From: Trileptium ribeirensis
Lineage: Eukaryota > Nematoda > Enoplea > Enoplida > Thoracostomopsidae
Assembly (NCBI GenBank): GCA_030248225.1
Contig: JASANE010005224.1
Location: 1 to 64,000 of the forward strand
Direction: 5' to 3'
Length of the DNA: 64,000 nucleotides
Part shown: positions 1 to 12,235 of the stretch, one piece after another
Numbering within the stretch: position 1 is the first letter of the stretch
Layout: each line of letters starts with the position of its first letter
Position numbers and translations under genes: made by a program
The notes under the pieces: model-generated
The model's input: only the letters and a program-made list of their open reading frames with translations
The model's database searches: none
What the model was told of the DNA's origin: nothing

Positions 1-869
1 GCTGCTCTGGCTAAAGACCTTTTAGATACAACAATAAGGTGAACATGTAGCACCGGAGATCCCATTAAAAATAGGATAATTGACAGTGACATAATAGAAA
101 TTACTAAAAATTCTGCATAACTAACGTTCGGGACATAGCTAATATATATAAAGCCACCACAGAGCATGTTTTTACTTATCTGAGTTTGAATTCGTAATTT
201 TTGTAATATAAGCGTATGTGTGATCGTGACAATACTAACTGAGTTTAAGTTGGAAAAAATACGTTCTCGCCGCTATGGGTTGTATCACGCTAATAATGCG
301 GCATTCACGTTATAACGTCCCCACTGTTTGGAATCCATGTCCCCCACAGTGCCGAACACACCATGCAGGGTGTCTTGAACACCCCACGATTTTCTAAAGT
401 TTCAAACCGTCTTAATTTTTCCCTCTTGTTGAGGGTGCCCGCTGTACTATCTACTCAAAATACTTAAGGTCGTGGTCAGCATGCAAATAAACTGTTGCGC
501 ATCGATGTCTCAGCAGATCATGATACGAGGTCAAATAGATTTTCCCCAATATTTTACTTTTTAAGCGTGATGGTATTTAAAGCTAGCTACTAACATAGCT
601 TACGTACATAGCCACTGTAGCTAGCTACAATATATACACGGAATTATTTTGCCAAGGCTGGATAAAAGGAGCCATCGTTTGGTCCTGTTCCCCACCGAAA
701 CATGCATAGGTCCCCAAGACCCGTTGGCCGAGGATTGTAGTATGTCTCGGTGAGGGAAGACCAAGGACATGCTTGTTCCTAAGGGAGAGAGGGGATTACA
801 CACCTAAAGCTCGGATCCCCCGAGCGGCGTCGTGCGATCCCTCGGGTAGTAGACTAATCTCCACTCCCT

Positions 870-2008
870 CCACCGAGTGCGGCGGCTCGGCGTCAAGGGA
901 GAGTGCGGAGCTGGGGGGAGCGGTGCGGCGGCTCGAAGGTGAGAGGGGCGGTGTGGCGTCTCGGAAGAGGGAGTGCCGCGGCGCCTCGTTGGGAAGAGAT
1001 GCGGCGGCTAGGCGGAGAGCGGTGCGGCGGCTTGGGGTAGGGGAAGCCGGGTGACGCCGCCGGCGGGAGGAGGGAGGGGCGGCGCGGAATCTCGGAGGGT
1101 GGGAGGAGGTGCGGCACTTCGGTGTGAGGAAGTGCTTTGGCGGCGGAGTGCGACGCTTCAGGGGAGCGCGACGCCTCCGGGTGAGCGCGGCGCCTAAGGA
1201 GGGGAAGTGCGGCGGCTCGTGGTAGTTGGAAGGGTGATACGCCTCGGGGAGGCGGGCGCCGCCTCCGTAGGGGCGGAGCCTCGGCAGGGTGGTATGACGC
1301 CTGTGTGGAGTGCGTCGGGGAGGGGTGCGGGGCACTTCGGCGAGCGGGGACGCCTCCGGGGCGAGGCCGCACTTGGGATGGCATGCATAGCGCCTCCCCG
1401 GGAGGGGAGGTGCAGCGGCTAGGGGTAGGAGGAGGAGGGATACGCCTCGGGGAGAGAGTGCAACGCCTCGAAGTGGCATTGCGGCGCCTCGGGGGGAAGG
1501 GGGGCCAGCGCGGCCCTGGGGGTGGGGGGCGGCGGCGCCTCGGTGGGGGGGTGCGACGTCTCGGCGGCACGGCGCGACCCTCGGAGCAGCGTGCGTGCCG
1601 TCTCGGAGGGTAGGAGGGTGTGTGGAACTTGGGTGAGACGGGATACCTCGTCGGCGGGGTGCGACGCATATGTGGAATGCGATGTCTTGGGCGGCATGCA
1701 TGGCGGCTCGGGAGGGGAGGTCCGGTGGCTCGGGGCCTGGGGAGGGAGGTACGCCTCGGGGAGGGAGGGCAACGCCTCTAAAGGGCGGGGCGGCGCGTCG
1801 GGCGACGGGCGGGGGGGGGGGGCGAGGGCGGCTTCTCGGTGGGGGGTGAAGTTTCGGCGGCTGGGTGCGACTGCCCCTGGGGAGCACGACGCCTAGTTCA
1901 GCAAAGGTGTGCAAGGCCTCGAGAGGTGTGCGGCGCTTCGGGAGACGGAGATGTTGCAACGCGTCGGGAGGGGGTGCGGCGCTTCGGCGGGTGCGCCTCA
2001 GAGCCCCG
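870..2008. repeat. GC-rich degenerate minisatellite, left copy
   Basis: About 1.1 kb consists of degenerate 18-28 bp units. Each begins with something like GTGCGGCGCCTCGG and ends in a G/A-rich tail such as GGGGAGGGA. The plus strand is strongly G-rich, including a run of 12 G at 1811-1822. CpG is very frequent compared with the AT-rich surroundings. The repeat has few stop codons, so it gives long Arg/Pro/Ser-rich ORFs (for example 796-1959, minus) that look like composition artefacts. The G-rich strand could form G-quadruplexes (inference). Confidence 0.8.
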
Positions 2009-2082
2009 TGAAATCTGAATCCGATACTGTATTTTGCTACTTTTTGTTGAATATCGCGGATTTAGACCTGTTGTGAACTCGG

Positions 2083-2162
2083 ACAGGAATAGCTCAGTTA
2101 GTAGTGAGTCTGCTTGCGGATCCAATGATGGGAGATTTTGGGTTCGAATCCCACACCAGCCA
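2083..2162 (+). tRNA. tRNA-like sequence (SINE head or tRNA pseudogene), left copy
   Basis: An A-box-like TAGCTCAGTTAG (2090-2101) and a strong B-box GGTTCGAATCC (2141-2151) are spaced as in a tRNA, and the sequence ends ACCAGCC. A D-stem GCTC/GAGT is visible. The acceptor stem does not pair, only three pairs of the T-stem are good, and the anticodon arm is irregular. A working tRNA is therefore unlikely. It more likely derives from a tRNA and may keep an internal Pol III promoter. It lies inside the 2.46-kb TIR element. Confidence 0.4.
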
Positions 2163-2760
2163 AATTATTCAGACAGTTGTTTTCACATCCCTTCGTCTTC
2201 CTGCTGCTATAGTTAGGTCTAAAACTGGGTACCTATCATGAAGGTCGTACTGTGGGGGTTCGGATACTACTGACGATCGCCGAACCAAGAATAAAAAACA
2301 GTGCGCCACCCCAGTTTTATATGTTCTATACAATCAGGCACGAAACAAAAAATACAACCAAACCTTTAAAAAACGTGCCAAGAGCGCTCGTTATCAAAGG
2401 CTTGTGTTCTTTTGCATATGCGTTCATATATGTTAGTTTCTGTATTGTCACAGAGTTATAATATACGAAGTAAATGGTATCGGTGCTCTTTCTACTGAAC
2501 GGCTTTTTAGTAGAATGTGTTTTGAATACGTCAAATAAGCTATTGATGGTATCCGTGACACCGACATTCCGCGAAAACGGCGTAGCTACGCGGTATTCTA
2601 GATACCGCAATGTTTTAATGCCTTAGCTACAAGGTGTCTCAAACACCCTTATGAACTATTATACAGTAATGGTGTGACCCTTAACGTCGCTACACTGTAG
2701 TCACAACCACAGGTGATAAAAAGTTCCAAACGATGGGGACATTATAACGTGAACGTCGCA

Positions 2761-5745
2761 TAACCGTAAATATTCGAAAATTTTGTTCCTGAGTATATAT
2801 ATAATTTTATATACCATTTGAACCGCAGTGACGATTTTGATCAAATGGTATCAAAATTAGCTGAATTCTTGTTTTATTTATTTTGCTTAGGCTTAGGGTT
2901 TTACTTTCACTGACATATGCGTAATTTCTTGTTATGAACGCATTGACATATGATTGAGTCTTTTCTAATCAGTTAGTCAATGCGGTTCGAATATGATAAA
3001 ATTATACATTTACTGAGATTATATCATCTGCGCCAAAATTTGTTTAGAGTTGGCACTAAAATTTAAATTCGCCTGAGTGTCTTGACCGCACGAGATTATA
3101 TCCCAGTGATTTTATCTCGTAGACAAGCGCCGTAAGGTCACATCCACTGTAAAAAATTTAAGGTAATAGGTTCAATTACAACATAGCTACAAACAGTAAA
3201 TAGGAAAAACGGGCTAATAACGTGAAGAGGTTAAATCAGGCCACCGGATTTCCAAGGCATCGTGGTATTTCGAGCAATACCTTTGGCTAAATCATCGGGT
3301 CACGGTGTGTGATCCAGTACTCACCCGGTCTAATTTACAACCCGAAAGCACTATCTTCTGCATTGGACTCAATCTGACCGAACAGTGGCATCTGCATTAT
3401 TCTTCTGTGTGCTCAGTTCTTCTGCTGGGACACACTGGAAACATACTGATATAAACCCAGCTCTGGCCCTCAGATTCCTCGGAATTCGCAATACGAAGCC
3501 GCCCAGAAGAGTGAAAAGTTGATGTAAGAGTCATAGACTGCTTTGTTGGGCGCGTTCAGGTCGTAAAGGTACAAAACAATTTCAGGTAAAAGGCCGGGAA
3601 TCTCTGTTCCTGTTTATAACCGAACCGTTTTTTAGGCTTGTACTTCCAAGCTGCTTGAAATAGCACGCGAACGATTTCAAAAGAGGAGAAAATGACTTAC
3701 GAAACACAGCCATATGGCTTACATTTCACTTGAATACATACTGTTCCTCAGCAGTGTCATCTGGATTGGTGCATTGAAAATATTGCTGTAATCAGTCTGT
3801 AAAAGTGGTTTAGTAAGCTGATATTATAAATATTTTCAGCATTCCGTTTCTTTTACGAATTAGCGGGAATTGTCAGTTTTTGCCTTGAAAAATTGCCTTA
3901 TCATTCGTTACTAACGTAATCGGGTCACCTACCGTGTCATCAGGTAACACTGTCGCTACCATAACCAATCAGCATCCAAATGATGACCCATTTCTATTTC
4001 TGCCATGAAATATTTTCTCCTGCTCCCATTAGCGGAAATATATACATAATACTGTAGTTGAAGATGTGTAGCTTTAAACATACTCAACGAAAAACAGTTT
4101 TTTCAAATGCCTCGTCGGTTCCTGAATTATTAGTGCTACACCAAAATTTCATGGTATCATTGATATGGATATGCACATAGCTATGTGATAACTTGAAAAT
4201 ATTTATTAACAACGTAACATAGTGTGGTCATGTTCATCTTTGCGTTCGGGAAACACAGAGTTGGAACCAGAATTTTCACCAAATTAATGTCTGCTATTAT
4301 CTAAGGTAAATAAAACGGAAATTAAAATTAATTTACACAATGAGTTTTACAGTCTAAAAATAAAATAGCATTTATGGTTGCCATCTTTCTAATGGAATCT
4401 TCGGTCACGATTTTTAGGGTAAACGCAACAATTTGTTCATAGTGCCAGAAGTAAGCAAAGATACACGATTTTTCTATAGCACATAAGCAAATCTAAGCTG
4501 CGCTGTTTACCATCCGCAACTTCTTTTGAGACGATGCACAAAACGCCTTTAGAGAGCACAGGCAATAATTACAATAGCCTATTCCATATTCAAACATTCT
4601 GTTTTGCGAGCACAAAGTATATGAAACAGATATCCACCAGTTTATGTTCATTGAAACAATACAACTCATAAATATTTCAAAGAACATATCGTTATTCATC
4701 CCTCTAATCCCGCAAGTTATATTTCGAACTTTTGTTATGCTAGCAAAATTAGTGATATACGTAGCTATGAATGCTTTCTTATACTAAAAAAGGAGCATTT
4801 TTCGTTCAAAAGAAACTTGATAATTCATCATTTTACGTCTAAAATTTAAAATCCACCACTGAGTTACTTAATGTGGTGAAGCCACTCATTAATAGATCAA
4901 TTATTCGTTTCTTAACGTTATGTAAGTCAGCCAAAACACCGAACTTACCGTTACCATGTTTGATAAAAGAGTCACAAGTAATCTAAAAAGCAATCGCCAA
5001 TCTGAAACGATGATACGGGCGCAGCTTAAAGTTATTTTTGCGTAAAACCGCAACTCTCAAGAAAAAATCGATGAAAAGCTATTAATATCTTATAGTTAAT
5101 ATAGTGTTATTGCTCTTGGTTCCCGGTACTCGGCTGGGCTCAAATGTTTATTCTATCGTTTCAGCAACTTTTATGTCACATATTTATTCAAACTTACAAT
5201 GACACATGTCCTGATTTAAATCTTACTCTGTTTAACCATTGTATTAAACTCAGGGTTAGCAAGATCCTGCAATTCAGAAAATCCTAACACTATATCAACA
5301 GTAGTGTATTCATTTGTATTGGGAATGTCCGAATTTGGTTTTGCGCGCTAGTGTATTTGGAATAAACCGGGGGCATTATTGATCATGGCATGCAAAATAG
5401 TTCTTGGGTAATCTCACACCAAAAATGAATAAGCACAGTATCTTATGTGCCCCCTCGGTGCATTTCCATTGGTTCAAAGACCGTACATTTTTAATGAATG
5501 TCTGGAATAAAACGAGTTGAAATTTTACGCCCAGATTTTTCATGTGCCAACTGATTGAATCCTACTGACAATCCAGATGCCCGGAAGAGGCACAAATACA
5601 CACATTTGTTTAGGCACATAAGATATTCAATTATTTGACAATCCTTCATTTTAAGCATTATATATTATTGAAGGTTAAACCAAAGATAGACCAAACAGAA
5701 CGATGCTAGAAACATTGTAAATTAAATTACTAGAAGAACTGCATA
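2761..5745. other. Arm sequence without recognised genes
   Basis: This is AT-rich, palindrome-duplicated sequence. The only structure I see is the dispersed repeat at about 4490-4620 (minus), which is related to 59770-59880. A short TTAGGC/TTAGGG-like stretch at 2884-2900 is too brief to call telomeric. Confidence 0.6.
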
Positions 5746-6010
5746 TTGTTCCAGATTTTATCGATGGTTTATAAGATCATTCACAATTTCATTGAACTAG
5801 ATTTTAATGAATTCTACAAGTATGCGCGTGTCACAATATTGTCGGGTTATGGGCATATGGTTTTCATATACCGCTCATGTCCTGGATTTCTAAATTTTTT
5901 TACAAGTCGTGGTGTATCAATTTGGAATAGTTTATTCTGCTCATCTTGTCAAAACTAGTACCTTAACGCAGTTTAAACACAGTGTTTCGTTGATTGACTT
6001 TCTGGATTAG
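5746..6010 (+). pseudogene. Non-LTR retrotransposon RT C-terminal fragment, left copy (frameshifted)
   Basis: The translation matches the tail that follows the reverse transcriptase domain in CR1/L2/Jockey-type ORF2 proteins: a MVYKIIHNFIELDFNEF block, then a FFTSRGVSIWNSL block (compare the family pattern FFSNRVxxxWNSLP). Relative to the right-arm copy there is one extra T near 5937, which breaks the frame before the last 25 or so residues. The reading would otherwise end at the TAG at 6008-6010. No RT catalytic core precedes it. This is a short relic of an old insertion that was then duplicated with the arms. Confidence 0.6.
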
Positions 6011-7589
6011 TGCAAGAGCTCGGAATAATTTGTTAGTTTTGTCATCTTCTAGTGATTTCCAGTGTTGTTCAGGAATAAATAATTTGTGCTATATAGATTT
6101 CCTTGTGCAATATTCTGAATATAATTTTTGATATAATTTTTGATTGTCTTTCTTTTTCAATTTTGTGATGCTGCACGAGATAATGACAAACACAAAACTA
6201 TGGTTTCTGCAGTTATTTGTTGTCACTTCAAATAGGACTCAATTTCAAGGTTCAACGAGAAGTGTGGATAATAAATATACACTTTACGATTTATTTTAGA
6301 AGTTTGGTCTTGCTTGATTACACATGATATGAAAGCCAAAACGTAAAATACGTAAATGCCACGCAAAGTTCTATACTGTTGCCTTAAATGATTCGTAATC
6401 TAAATTGTTTTAATCAAAATTACAATCTGACAATACTTACCCAAACTCTGTCGAGTAGATTTTTCCTCACCTATGACTGCCGCATCCTATGTTAGTGTGA
6501 TCAATCTCACGTCATAAACTTTTATAAAATAAATATAATTCCTCGATGTCTTACTATCACACTGCAAGCTTGGAATACGGCCTACGTGGCATCGGGATAT
6601 TTTTTCAGTCTTAGCAAGTTTTTCTTATTAATGAAACCGAAAAACATATTCTCAACTTTGCATAAAATTCAGCTGTTTGATTTACGTTCCAAAAGTGTTT
6701 TTCAATGACCTTTGACGCTCTAAATTAACGTGACTACATTTTAAAGAGTTTAGTCAAATTAACTTTACAAAAGAAAGAGCACATATGTATTTGCTGAGTA
6801 TAAATTTGGACCTTTAATAATCTAACAAGATGAATACTCTCTAACAAATGTTCAATCCAATTTCGCCTTCAAAGTTACTTCATCTCGAACTACGAGGATT
6901 GAGACATATATTAGCTACACACATCTTCGATTTTCATACAATTATGTTTTGCATGATATAAATGGTTAGCGAACAACAACTGGCTTCCAGTTATTATAGT
7001 GTCTGCCGCTAGGCACTTTGTAATATCTAGAAACTAGAAATGGTGACATTTGTAAAGTTGTCAAGACTCATGAAAACTAAAAACAATCTGGCTTTCGGCA
7101 TGCAAACGAAAAATTTTTAGAACTTCGCGTTATAAAGTTTTCACAATACTTATCAGATGCTATTTTCTTGTTGCATTTTACATCAGTTAATAGTACTCGT
7201 AACACGCTGAAGCACATGCATAGTAAACAAGTTTTTAGGCAATGTGAAGTGATTGAGTTTCAATTAAAGATAAAATCACTGACTTTCTTAAAAATTTAAA
7301 CAAAATGATGTTTAAGTTTAGAATTATGTACATGATCAACAATATACTAGATGATACAGTAAAGCTGTTATATTGAAGGATTTTTAGCATCGTTAAAAAT
7401 GCTATAATAAATATAAGCATGTAACACTGCTGAAGTGTAGGCATGCTAAGTTAAATTTACCATTAAGGTTACCGAATTTACTTGTGCAATAAAGATAGCC
7501 GTACTTTATGCAAGTTGTATTTTGAACCCGGATTCTAATACCAAGAATCCATTGAGATGACACTATCGTGAGCCTTTAGCTGTCAACTA
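6011..7589. other. Arm sequence without recognised genes
   Basis: AT-rich sequence with short unsupported ORFs, for example 7235-7444 (minus). No repeats or motifs were recognised other than the palindrome pairing. Confidence 0.5.
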
Positions 7590-7675
7590 TGGCAGCTCCT
7601 ATTTGACAAAGCGTCTGCCTGCGGATGCAAAGGCTACAAGGATGCGGGTTTGCATTTCATGCCACCAAAACTTTT
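7590..7675 (+). repeat. tRNA-derived fragment, left copy
   Basis: The stretch AGCGTCTGCCTGCGGATGCA (from 7610) closely resembles the middle of the tRNA-like sequence in the right-arm TIR element (AGCGTCTGCTTGCGGATCCA, minus strand near 27635). It is followed by a decayed B-box, GCGGGTTTGCATTTC. This suggests a degraded tRNA-derived SINE of the same lineage. Confidence 0.35.
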
Positions 7676-8035
7676 CAGTCGGCTGTTTTCAAATTATTGC
7701 GTCGCCATAGACTTATCGTCAGGTGTAATTTAAAAATTGTTTACCCAGTACCATTGAGTTTTCACAGTAAGTGATCCCATACACGTGATGAGTGCCGCAA
7801 TTTCTGCTCAAAAAAATGGTTGAGACCTGCACAGCATATTGGGGCGAATTAACCTGACCTGGGGTTTGGAGCTATACGACTATGCTAATTTCTTATACGT
7901 AAAACCTATACAGCAACAGTGATTGAATTATTGTTTGATGTGACTGAGGGTTTTCAACCATATGAAGCAACGTATAAATTAAAAAATTTAAAATCCGGTG
8001 TCTAGAGCAGCACAAACACATTACTACACTAACTT

Positions 8036-8202
8036 GATCCATAGCCTTCTTCCCAGTCCAAATTGTTTCAACTGTTGTTGTTGTGGTAATGACTGGAGGT
8101 TTGCTTGTTCGTCTCCCCAAATTGTTGTTTTCATTCTTACGGTATCATACTCTACTCGCATTTGACGCGGCTGACAGCGGCTTTGTTAAATAATCCAGCC
8201 AT
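8036..8202 (-). pseudogene. Broken copy of the small exon-like ORF at 20719
   Basis: The reading starts at an ATG at 8202 with the same context as 20719 and encodes MAGLFNKA before single-base insertions shift it to a TAG at 8152. Beyond that, the rest of the ORF can be followed in other frames to a GTTAGT donor-like site near 8036. Several indels separate it from the right-arm copy. It is either a decayed duplicate or affected by sequence errors. Confidence 0.4.
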
Positions 8203-8370
8203 TATGTCGAGTGCTTATTTTTTCATGGATTATAGTAAAATTCTATATTATTTTGTTTCTTTTAATGTAAATAAATAAAACTTTTATTAACTACTACTAA
8301 ATACCTTGCTTCAGTAATCCCAGTTGTATATCTATATTCAGCGTAAACTTACAGCCGTTGTTCTTCAAAA

Positions 8371-8588
8371 ATGGTGCACCTAGTCCTTTGCCCGTGGCTA
8401 TCCCTATGTCAAACCAAAAACGAGTTGCTTCATGCATCGCTTCTTTGGGTTCTGTTTTGTCTTAATTTACGTCATGATATCACTTATGGCTCAAATACAT
8501 ACATCTGGGAGATATTGTTGACATTCCCCAAGTTTTCTCGGACACGGTTGTCTCGAACAAAGATAGGCTCTTAATGACAAATCTTTAG
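8371..8588 (+). pseudogene. Frameshifted copy of the membrane-protein-like ORF at 20339
   Basis: It starts MVHLVLC like the right-arm ORF, then differs by a cluster of changes near 8392-8410 that shift the frame. More indels follow near 8515-8555, before the shared CTTTAG end at 8586-8588. The hydrophobic segment seen in the right copy is not read in this frame. Confidence 0.35.
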
Positions 8589-9999
8589 TCGAACATGTTT
8601 TAGAGTTGCGAGGGCTTATAACCCCCGGACCCATGTATGTTTGCATCACTGCTCCCAAGCATTCATTACATTGTAATCAAGCTTGCGACGATGTAGTTGA
8701 TAATTTTTTTGTAAAACTATTTATCAACCTACACTGCCTTTGGAAATTGGATGGGTGGATTGATTTTATCTCCGCACTAAGCTAGGTACAACTAGTTTTT
8801 AACTAGGCGCATGTATCGGTTACCAAATATTTACGCTGGAGGCTGCGCGCTGGCTACTCATTTTGAAGTATGTAAATGCAGAGTAAAATTTTGTAGATGT
8901 TGAATTTGGTTTGTTAAATATATGAAATTGATGTAGGAAAATTTGAGTAGAATGAAGAGTTTATTACATTCGCGAAATAATTGGAATGAAAAAATTATCC
9001 ACAAAGTATGGTGACAGGTCACATGTTTTGACGGCAAATTCTTCTTTTCTAGATTTATCAAATACTTCAATAATTTTAATATATATCGTTATTTTCAATA
9101 TTTTAACTGCGCATATTGTGTATCGTTATTTTTAATATTTTAACTGGTTTATTGTTTTGGTTAGTATAAGTACAATCTCTGCTAATAATAAGTTTGAAAC
9201 TGACAGCCACAAGCCATAGTTGATACTACATAAGCTAACCACAATTTTGGTGGCAGTTCAGACTATATCTTAATTTAATAATTAAACACATTACTGTTGA
9301 CGTTTTGGCAAGTCAGAAATTTTTTTTGACAAATAAATAATAGCCATAAGGTGTAATTTATTAATAAATTACCCGTAATAATGAATGGTTGTAATTACCT
9401 GTTGGGTGAGTTATCTGTGGTAAACTCCACAATTATTTCATCATTGGTTACCGGAAAGTAAATATTTTGAAACCCAAGTTTAGTTGTAAGATTGCGAAAT
9501 ATATACACATTTTATGTTTTACGACTACTCTGTTTTCACCTAATCATTCAAGTATGTTATTCCAAATGATCTTCACATAAATGGAATCGATTTATTAGCG
9601 AATCAATTTTATTAGACGATTATGAACTTTACAAGGCATAGATAAGTTTCATAACAAACTAGTAAATACATAGATTATAGACTGGGGATAACATATTTTT
9701 GTAGTATTGTGGGCTAAACATTTTGTTCGCCCATGACTTGTCGTTATAACGTAGCAGTTAGAAAACAGCCTAAGTGACAAAGTAAGCGTGGTAACTGCTA
9801 AGTGATGGCTAGATTTAAGAATAAATATATCAATAAACCAACATTACGTTTAAACCAGGCTTCTGATAAACAAGTCTCAAATTTTCAAGAGAAAAATCAC
9901 TAGACAGAAATTGTTAAATGCGTTCAAGCAATTCAGAAGTTCTTTCTTTTCCGAAGCGTCATTGACGCTCCAGATCAAATCTGTGACGCTCTAAATTTA
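8589..9999. other. Arm sequence without recognised genes
   Basis: AT-rich, palindrome-duplicated sequence. The ORF at 8858-9070 (minus) is identical in the other arm but has no recognisable domain and ordinary AT-rich composition. I see nothing else. Confidence 0.5.
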
Positions 10000-10900
10000 T
10001 CCTGTGTATGCCTTTACACATAAGAATTGTATTATTTGTTACATATCAATTTGTATGAAGTTATAATGCAGCATATGTGTGATAAATTGTAAATAATAGC
10101 ACACGATTTGCATAAAATTGCTTAAAAATGCGCGAATATTTGCAAATAAGTTGTATGAAACTCAGATAATAAATGTATGTTAATAACAAATAATTTTGAA
10201 GATATATAAAGCAAATATTTCATAAACTTGAAAATTAGTACACAAACTTGGAATTATGTACAAATATTTGTGCTTCTTATTTCATAAAAATATTTATAAA
10301 AAGTCATATATTAGATATATCATACTTAATGCACTAAATAAATAAAAATTCATAAATTAAATATATTTATTGCAACACAAATATATATAACATACCCATA
10401 TATATAAATTAATACAGTACATTATTATTTCTCATACAAATATATATAAAAGTTTGCAGATTGTATATATTGCGTTTCATACAATATATATATCCATACA
10501 ACGCACGTATGCTATTTGATACAAATATGTGTGAAGATTTTTATATTATGCTGTATATTTCATGCTATAAAGTAATAAATTTCAATCAACTGCAATTTTG
10601 TTTTTAATAAGAACGATTCCGAAAGTTCAGACAAAAGAGAAAACCGCTACATCATATTCCATACAAATGTTTTGATATTTGTACATTTCAAATGTATAAA
10701 CTTATGCATTTAAAATGTGTATGTAAACTACGCGACGCATACGATGTATGACACTGTACACATAGATGTATGACATATAAACTTATATATATCAGTAAAT
10801 CCTCGTTATGTTTGACGCAGCTACGTCTGTAAAAATTCGAAAGCACGATTTTATTGTATAGAGAATTGTATTTCAATTCGCACAAAAATGAGCACGTTCC
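10000..10900. repeat. AT-rich degenerate repeat zone, left copy
   Basis: The zone has many variants of CATACAAATATATATAA and TTTCATACAATATATATA, about 30-50 bp apart, in both orientations. They mix with TTCATAA runs. This is low-complexity, quasi-repetitive sequence of a kind that can act as a matrix-attachment or unwinding region (inference). It carries no gene. Confidence 0.5.
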
Positions 10901-12235
10901 ATCGTTTTACAAATTCTGATAGATATTGGATAGATAGGATCATTACCCAGAGTATTCTGATGTAGAAAAGATCTACAACAAGGTTTAGAGCTGAACCCGT
11001 TTCTAAAGCGTATGTGTTTTGTCATGTATTGCTAAAAATAAACTAGTACTGTTGAAAATAGAGCTCAAATAGTGCGCACACATTTTGTGTTGTCAACACA
11101 AATAAATTAACGCAGTATATTTCATAACACATTTTAAAATTGTGAGCCACTGCAAAACAGAAATTTTTGTATCTAAATGTAAAAACTTATATATATTCAG
11201 AATCGACAGGCATGTACTGATCTTCCAATTCAAGCTGGCTGGATGTTTGCGGACATTTCTGTCTTTATACTTTAATACACAGCAATATACTATGATCGTT
11301 GTGTTTAGAACAAACCTGTATTATTGTAACCCTCAATACTTTGCGTTCAAGATCGTATTCATAGTTTTTCTAAATTTAGTGCTGTGTTTTCATATTTGCA
11401 CCAATGTGTTACAAGGTTATTGGCAAACATCTGCTGTTTTCATTAGGATATCCATGCCGTAATTAGAACATTGTTTTTCATTTTAATCTTTTAAGGCATT
11501 GAACCATAGATGCTGAAGGTTCATCGTGAAGTATATGATCTCGGGGTGGGATCCTCAGGAAGTCGTCAGGGGAAGTGGGTAAATTTCGTAAATTTTTATG
11601 AACTTCAGATGTTCGCTTAAACTTTTTGCTAATTTATGACATTTTTTTTAATTTCCCCTTTGTTTACCAATTTCAGCCGCACTTTTCGCGGGAGGGGGAG
11701 TGTCGAACTATTAGGGGGGTTAATCTGTCTTGGAGATTTAACGCTGAGTGGGTGAAAGCAGCCACCCTCTACTATCGACACACCTATGTCTGGAACCAAC
11801 TATATATTTATTGTGGGCATACTTGATTGACAGTTCAGCATCATTGTTGTCTGCAGTAGCATTCACATTATATCGTTTGCTATTCCAATGTTCACGACTG
11901 AGCATTTGTTTTATTACGAAGTATAATAATTAGCTCCGGCTGAATCATACCATACCCATATATTGTGATTAGTCGATATATACCAACAGCTGTCAAGAAC
12001 TCTACCTGGTTGAAATCTTCGGAACGGGGCAATTGGGAAAACTGAAAATGACAAGTATCTGGTCAAGATACAAAGAAACAAGTAAATCTAACATAGCTAT
12101 GATACATTCATATGCTAGTTATAAAATGCTGAAGCCCGAAGAAATGATGTTATGGTAAGCCAGGTTTACGCATAAAGTCATATCGAACTGTTTTACGTAT
12201 ATTAGAACAGCCTAGAGGTAATGCCGAGAGAAGAA
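10901..12235. other. Arm sequence with one conserved AT-rich ORF and a small inverted repeat
   Basis: A 106-codon ORF (11142-11462, plus) is almost identical in the other arm (17459-17779, minus). Its Phe/Ile/Leu-rich translation has no domain I recognise and is probably chance. An imperfect inverted repeat, GTGTCGAACTATTAGGGGGG at 11700-11719 against CCACCCTCTACTATCGACAC at 11762-11781, could be a small foldback or a transposon relic. No supported gene is present. Confidence 0.45.

Larger units (their letters stand above)
297..2760. mobile_element. 2.46-kb TIR element with minisatellite cargo, left copy
   Basis: The left end reads TGCGGCATTCACGTTATAAC and the right end is its near inverse, ending GTGAACGTCGCA at 2760. 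Similarity continues for about 40 bp through TTTGGAA on both sides. The flanks are TAA on both sides, consistent with the 3-bp TWA target duplication of PIF/Harbinger elements. Inside are a GC-rich minisatellite, a tRNA-like sequence and short palindromes such as the one at 368-384. I see no transposase, so it would be non-autonomous. The superfamily assignment is inference from the TSD. Confidence 0.65.

Noticed and set aside
796..1959. 387-codon ORF (minus) and its 358-codon mirror at 28149-29225 as real genes
   Set aside because: Both run through a GC-rich minisatellite. Several frames are open on both strands, the translations are Arg/Pro/Ser-rich without domains, and unit number differs between arms.
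2083..2162. A functional tRNA gene
   Set aside because: The A and B boxes are present, but the acceptor stem does not pair, the anticodon arm is irregular, and the mirror copy differs in the D-arm.
11142..11462. 106-codon ORF almost identical in both arms (17459-17779)
   Set aside because: Conservation follows from the palindrome. The composition is Phe/Ile/Leu-rich as expected from AT-rich DNA, and no domain or start context supports it.
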